Shown in pieces: positions 6,577 to 9,181 of a stretch of DNA of 9,181 nt (within the stretch, counting starts at the first letter, position 1; every line of letters begins with the position of its first letter). The notes under the pieces are model-generated. The model ran no database searches. It worked only from the letters and a program-made list of their open reading frames with translations, and was not told the DNA's origin. The translations under genes and the position numbers were made by a program. Origin of the DNA: Stenotrophomonas sp. (lineage in GTDB: Bacteria; Pseudomonadota; Gammaproteobacteria; Xanthomonadales; Xanthomonadaceae); NCBI GenBank assembly GCA_003525885.1, contig DQIG01000181.1:1-9181 (forward strand), in the 5' to 3' direction.

Positions 6577-6599
6577 ATCCACGCATGGCGTGGATCTAC
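6577..6599 (-). repeat. SMAG-type GTAG palindrome
   Basis: ATCCACGC (6577-6584) and GCGTGGAT (6588-6595) form a perfect 8-bp stem with a 3-base loop. CTAC follows at 6596-6599, so on the minus strand the element reads GTAG then the palindrome, the defining layout of SMAG repeats. It is the first of three such units in this gap. Confidence 0.78.
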
Positions 6600-6638
6600 T
6601 GCATGTTCGGCGGCCGGTTCCCGGCCCTCCTTCTGCGG

Positions 6639-6661
6639 GTGGAGTCGACTGTCAGTCGACT
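6639..6661 (+). repeat. SMAG-type palindrome with GTGG head
   Basis: AGTCGACT (6643-6650) and AGTCGACT (6654-6661) pair as a perfect stem around GTC; each arm is itself palindromic. The head is GTGG instead of GTAG. It points toward the element at 6703-6725, with which it forms a facing pair. Confidence 0.7.
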
Positions 6662-6702
6662 TTCGCGCGGAGCGCGGACTTTGCCACGTCTGGCGGAAGA
6701 GC

Positions 6703-6725
6703 AGCCGACTGACAGTCGGCTCTAC
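6703..6725 (-). repeat. SMAG-type GTAG palindrome
   Basis: AGCCGACT (6703-6710) and AGTCGGCT (6714-6721) form a perfect 8-bp stem with loop GAC, followed by CTAC (6722-6725), which is GTAG on the minus strand. With the element at 6639-6661 it makes an inverted pair separated by 41 bases, the dimer arrangement in which such REP-like elements are often found. Confidence 0.78.
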
Positions 6726-6768
6726 CACGCGCCTTCGGCGTTTGGGCCCCGGCCTGTGGCCGGTTCCC

Positions 6769-6795
6769 GGTCCTGCCTGCGGCGCAGGCAGGACC
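6769..6795. other. Strong 12-bp GC-rich hairpin
   Basis: GGTCCTGCCTGC (6769-6780) and GCAGGCAGGACC (6784-6795) pair perfectly around GGC. It is followed by TTCGT but no real T-run. It lies about 70 bases upstream of the peptidase start and just before that gene's putative promoter, so it may insulate the gene from upstream transcription. Confidence 0.6.
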
Positions 6796-6803
6796 TTCGT
6801 CCC

Positions 6804-6832
6804 ATGCCACCGGCGGTGGGGGGTGCCATGAT
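6804..6832 (+). promoter_or_regulatory. Putative promoter of the DUF885 peptidase gene
   Basis: ATGCCA (6804-6809) matches four of six -35 positions. CATGAT (6827-6832) matches four of six -10 positions, is 17 bases downstream, and is preceded by an extended -10 TGC (6824-6826). A start of transcription near 6839 would leave a short leader containing the GGGA at 6849-6852. A small hairpin (6807-6819) overlaps the spacer. The match is modest and based on sequence alone. Confidence 0.33.
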
Positions 6833-6862
6833 CGGGGTCTGCCTTCCCGGGAACCTGTGCTC

Positions 6863-8638
6863 GTGAAAACCCGTCTTGCCGTTGCCCTGTTGATCGCCCT
6901 GTCCGCCCCCACCGTGGCCCTGGCCGCTTCGCCCGACGCCACCGCTGCGCCGGCCAGCGTTGCCACCGAATCGCCCGCCGACGCTGCCTTCCGCGCGCTG
7001 TACGAGAAGGAATGGAAATGGCGCCAGCAGGGCGGCGGTGAAGCCAGCGAGGACGAGGACGCCCCGGCCAACGCCACCCGCATGCCCGACATCGGTCCGG
7101 CCGCGCAGCAGGCACGCCTGAAGGTGTGGGACGAGACCCTCGCCGCGCTGAAGAAGATCGACCCGAAGACCCTGTCGCCCGACAACCAGGTCAACTACGC
7201 GATCTACCGCGACCAGGTGTTCAACCTGGCCGAAGAGACGCGTCTGCGCGGCTACGAGATGCCGTTCAACGCCGACTCCTCGTTCTGGTCCAACCTGTCC
7301 TTCATGGCCCGGCGCGAGATGAAGACCGCGCAGGACTACCAGAACTACATCGCCCGCCTGAATGATGTGCCGCGCTACTTCGGCCAGCAGACCGAGAACA
7401 TGCGCGCCGGCCTGAAGCGTGGCTTCAGCGTGCCGCGAGCCGTGCTCGATGGTCGCGAAGTGTCCATCGCCACCGTCGCCGAACTGAAGGACCCGGCCGA
7501 ATCGCCGCTGTACGCGCCGTTCAAGAAGCTGCCCAACAGCATCCCGGCCGCCGAACAGGCCAAGCTGCAGGCGCAGGCGCGTGCGGCGATCAGCGGCAAG
7601 GTCGTGCCGGCGTTCCAGCAGCTGCGCACCTTCTTCGTCAACGAATACGTGCCGCAGGCGCGCACCACCCTGGCCGCCGAAGCGATGCCCGATGGCAAGG
7701 CGTACTACAAGCAGCAGATCCACGAATACACCACGCTGGACCTGTCGCCGGACGAGATCCACCGCATCGGCCTGGGTGAGGTCGAGCGCATCCAGAAGGA
7801 AATGAACGACATCATCAAACAGGTGAAGTTCAAGGGCAGCTTCGCCGAGTTCCTGGCCTTCCTGCGCACCGATCCGCAGTTCTATGCCAAGACGCCGGAA
7901 GAGCTGCTGTCGCGCGCCGCGTGGATTTCCAAGCGGGCCGATGGCCAGCTCGGCAAGTACATGACGCTGCCGCGCGCGCGCTTCACCATCGTGCCGGTGC
8001 CGCCGGATATCGCACCGTTCTGGACCGCCGGCCGCGGTGGCATGGGCACCTACTGGCTCAACACCTACAACCTGCCGTCGCGTCCGCTGTACAACCTGCC
8101 GGCACTGACCCTGCATGAATCCGATCCGGGCCACTCGCTGCAGGGCGCGATCGCCGCCGAGCAGAAGAACCTGCCCGAGTTCCGCCGCAACGCCTACATC
8201 TCCGCCTATGGCGAAGGCTGGGCGCTGTACTGCGAAAAGCTCGGCGTGGAGATGGGCATCTACGAAACCCCGTACGAGGATTTCGGCCGCCTGACCTACG
8301 AAATGTGGCGTGCGGCGCGCCTGGTGATCGACACCGGCGTGCACAGCAAGGGCTGGACCCGCGAGCAGGCGCTGGCCTACCTGCGTGACCACACCGCGCT
8401 GAGCGAGCATGAAGTGACCACCGAAGTGGACCGCTACATTTCCTGGCCGGGCCAGGCGCTGAGCTACAAGCTGGGCGAGATCGCCATCGTGCGCCTGCGT
8501 GCGCAGGCCGAGAAGGAGCTGGGCGACAAGTTCGACATCAAGGGCTTCCACGACACCCTGCTCAAGCAGGGCTCGGTGCCGCTGCCGGTGCTGGAACAGC
8601 AGATCCAGGCGTACATCGCCGAGCGCAAGAAGGCCTGA
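6863..8638 (+). CDS. Secreted DUF885-family putative zinc metallopeptidase
   Basis: The protein has about 591 residues (593 if the GTG at 6857 is used) and belongs to the DUF885 family (PF05960), proteins thought to be metal-dependent peptidases of the periplasm or outer membrane. Numbering from 6857, a signal peptide covers residues 1-23, with a basic start (KTR), a hydrophobic core AVALLIALSAPTVALA and AxA-type cleavage before ASPDA. There is no lipobox cysteine, so it is not a lipoprotein. The putative zinc motif HESDPGH is at 420-426 and the conserved YGEGWALYCEKLG, a likely third-ligand and active-site segment, at 451-463; IDTGVHSKGW and YISWPGQALSYKLGE follow, as usual for the family. 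GTG 6863 is favoured over GTG 6857 because GGGA (6849-6852) is then 10 bases away and not 4. It stands alone between repeat clusters. Substrate unknown. Confidence 0.9.
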   Translation: MKTRLAVALLIALSAPTVALAASPDATAAPASVATESPADAAFRALYEKEWKWRQQGGGEASEDEDAPANATRMPDIGPAAQQARLKVWDETLAALKKIDPKTLSPDNQVNYAIYRDQVFNLAEETRLRGYEMPFNADSSFWSNLSFMARREMKTAQDYQNYIARLNDVPRYFGQQTENMRAGLKRGFSVPRAVLDGREVSIATVAELKDPAESPLYAPFKKLPNSIPAAEQAKLQAQARAAISGKVVPAFQQLRTFFVNEYVPQARTTLAAEAMPDGKAYYKQQIHEYTTLDLSPDEIHRIGLGEVERIQKEMNDIIKQVKFKGSFAEFLAFLRTDPQFYAKTPEELLSRAAWISKRADGQLGKYMTLPRARFTIVPVPPDIAPFWTAGRGGMGTYWLNTYNLPSRPLYNLPALTLHESDPGHSLQGAIAAEQKNLPEFRRNAYISAYGEGWALYCEKLGVEMGIYETPYEDFGRLTYEMWRAARLVIDTGVHSKGWTREQALAYLRDHTALSEHEVTTEVDRYISWPGQALSYKLGEIAIVRLRAQAEKELGDKFDIKGFHDTLLKQGSVPLPVLEQQIQAYIAERKKA

Positions 8639-8648
8639 CCGTGCAAGG

Positions 8649-8671
8649 GTAGTGCCGGCCGCTGGCCGGCA
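8649..8671 (+). repeat. SMAG GTAG palindrome after the peptidase gene
   Basis: GTAG (8649-8652) is followed by TGCCGGCC (8653-8660), loop GCT and GGCCGGCA (8664-8671), a perfect 8-bp stem. It begins 10 bases after the peptidase stop codon. The palindrome is the reverse complement of the one at 1-19, so the same repeat type brackets the window. Confidence 0.82.
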
Positions 8672-8686
8672 ATCCGACCCGGTCAC

Positions 8687-8725
8687 GGGGTCGGATCCCT
8701 TTCCCACGGAAAGGGCTCCGACCCC
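8687..8725. repeat. Long hairpin, copy 2, between convergent genes
   Basis: GGGGTCGGATCCCTTTCC (8687-8704), loop CAC and GGAAAGGGCTCCGACCCC (8708-8725) form an 18-position stem with a single T-C mismatch (8696/8716). It lies between the peptidase gene and the convergent efflux-pump gene, 7 bases from the latter's stop, so it is well placed as a two-way terminator or mRNA 3' end stabiliser, although neither side has a T-run. Its left arm is identical to that of the copy at 6520-6558. Confidence 0.78.
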
Positions 8726-8732
8726 TCTCACC

Positions 8733-9181
8733 TCACCCCACCGCCCGCGGCTTGGCCACGCGCGCCGCAAACGTCGGCAGCACCAGCAGGGTCAGCACGG
8801 TGGCAGTGATCAAGCCACCGATCACCACCGTCGCCAGCGGCTTCTGCACTTCCGCACCGGAACCACTGGCAATCGCCATCGGAATGAAGCCGACGATCGC
8901 CACCAGCGCCGTGGTCAGCACCGCGCGGATGCGGCTGGAGGCACCGTTGATCGCCGCCTGCAGCGGCAGGTCGCCGGCGTCCAGGCGTTCGCGGATCGCC
9001 TGCATCAACACCAGGCCATTCAAGGTCGCCACGCCGGAGACGGCGATGAAACCAACCGCCGCCGACACCGAGAACGGCATGCCACGCAGCAGCAGCGCGA
9101 GGATGCCGCCGACCAGCGCCAACGGCACGCAGCTGAACACCAGAATGGCTTCCTTGCCGCTGCGCAGGGCCATGAACAACA
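8733..9181 (-). CDS. Heavy-metal RND efflux pump (CzcA/CusA family), C-terminal part
   Basis: This is the last 148 or so residues of an inner-membrane RND transporter that exports metal cations by proton antiport, together with a periplasmic adaptor and an outer-membrane channel. The gene runs off the right edge of the window, so its start and N-terminal domains are not seen. Four membrane helices are visible: VFSCVPLALVGGILALLL, VSAAVGFIAVSGVATLNGLVLM, AVLTTALVAIVGFIPMAIA and PLATVVIGGLITATVLTLLVLP. The block GSGAEVQKPLATVVIGGLITATVLTLLVLP is diagnostic of the heavy-metal (HME) RND branch, as opposed to drug (HAE) pumps. The proton-relay acidic residues and metal-selectivity motif lie outside, so the ion (Co/Zn/Cd or Cu/Ag) cannot be assigned. 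The protein ends in a short basic tail (VAKPRAVG). The gene is convergent with the DUF885 gene. Confidence 0.93.
   Translation of the reverse strand, partial: LFMALRSGKEAILVFSCVPLALVGGILALLLRGMPFSVSAAVGFIAVSGVATLNGLVLMQAIRERLDAGDLPLQAAINGASSRIRAVLTTALVAIVGFIPMAIASGSGAEVQKPLATVVIGGLITATVLTLLVLPTFAARVAKPRAVG

Larger units (their letters stand above)
6513..6856. other. 344-base gene-free region rich in palindromes
   Basis: I see no supportable gene here. Besides the listed repeats, it holds GC hairpins at 6612-6626 (GGCCGG-TTC-CCGGCC), 6664-6676 (CGCGC-GGA-GCGCG), 6749-6763 (CCGGCC-TGT-GGCCGG) and 6807-6819 (CCACC-GGC-GGTGG). GGCCGGTTCCCGG occurs twice as a direct repeat (6612-6624 and 6758-6770). 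An open frame of 93 codons at 6585-6866 is built from the repeats and is not credible. The last 50 or so bases hold the likely promoter of the peptidase gene. Confidence 0.7.

Noticed and set aside
6585..6866. 93-codon plus-strand frame in the repeat region
   Set aside because: Its sequence is the translation of SMAG palindromes and GC hairpins. There is no ribosome-binding site and it runs into the start of the peptidase gene.
6722..8770. 682-codon minus-strand open frame antisense to the whole peptidase gene
   Set aside because: It mirrors a real gene with a signal peptide and family motifs. Strong GC bias at third codon positions removes stops from the antisense frame, and its translation is low-complexity, rich in H, R, Q and G with no domain. 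The same applies to minus-strand frames at 976-1935, 1631-2428, 2476-3417 and 3586-4743.
1..9181. CRISPR array, tRNA or rRNA genes, prophage or insertion sequence
   Set aside because: No regularly spaced repeats, no cloverleaf or rRNA signature, and no transposase or integrase reading frame was seen on either strand.

Overview
This is high-GC DNA from a gammaproteobacterium of the Xanthomonadaceae, most likely Stenotrophomonas. Two things support this. Gene order rsmG-parA-parB is typical of chromosomal DNA near the replication origin. The intergenic regions carry short palindromes headed by GTAG, such as GTAG-TGCCGGCC-GCT-GGCCGGCA, which match the SMAG repeats described in Stenotrophomonas maltophilia. 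The genus is an inference from pattern memory; no database was searched.

Layout. A small stress-type membrane protein of the GlsB/YeaQ family (282-31, minus) diverges from a 4'-phosphopantetheinyl transferase gene (367-966). Next come rsmG (1006-1644, 16S rRNA m7G methyltransferase) and the chromosome partition pair parA (1757-2554) and parB (2554-3477), which overlap by one base. A stand-alone suppressor-of-fused domain protein follows (3604-4335). Then come a UDP-glucuronate 4-epimerase-like SDR protein (4387-5352), a polyprenyl-phosphate-type family 2 glycosyltransferase (5443-6165), and a small membrane protein with a lipid-A-disaccharide-synthase N-terminal domain (6162-6512). The last three look like a sugar-lipid module. 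The simplest reading is UDP-GlcA to UDP-GalA to polyprenyl-P-sugar, followed by membrane handling of the carrier; the GT-C transferase that would use the carrier is not in the window.

A 344-base gene-free stretch (6513-6856) is packed with palindromes: one long imperfect hairpin, three GTAG-type elements and several GC hairpins. It is followed by a secreted DUF885-family putative metallopeptidase (6863-8638) with an HESDPGH motif. That gene converges on the C-terminal part of a heavy-metal RND efflux pump gene (9181-8733, minus, cut by the window edge). The convergent gap holds another GTAG palindrome and a second copy of the long hairpin.

Most of the window is conventional housekeeping and envelope chromosome. 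The parts most worth a second look are the paired long hairpins flanking the peptidase gene, an alternative fold that competes with one of them, the putative galacturonyl-lipid module, the bacterial SUFU protein, and a probable leaderless promoter at rsmG.
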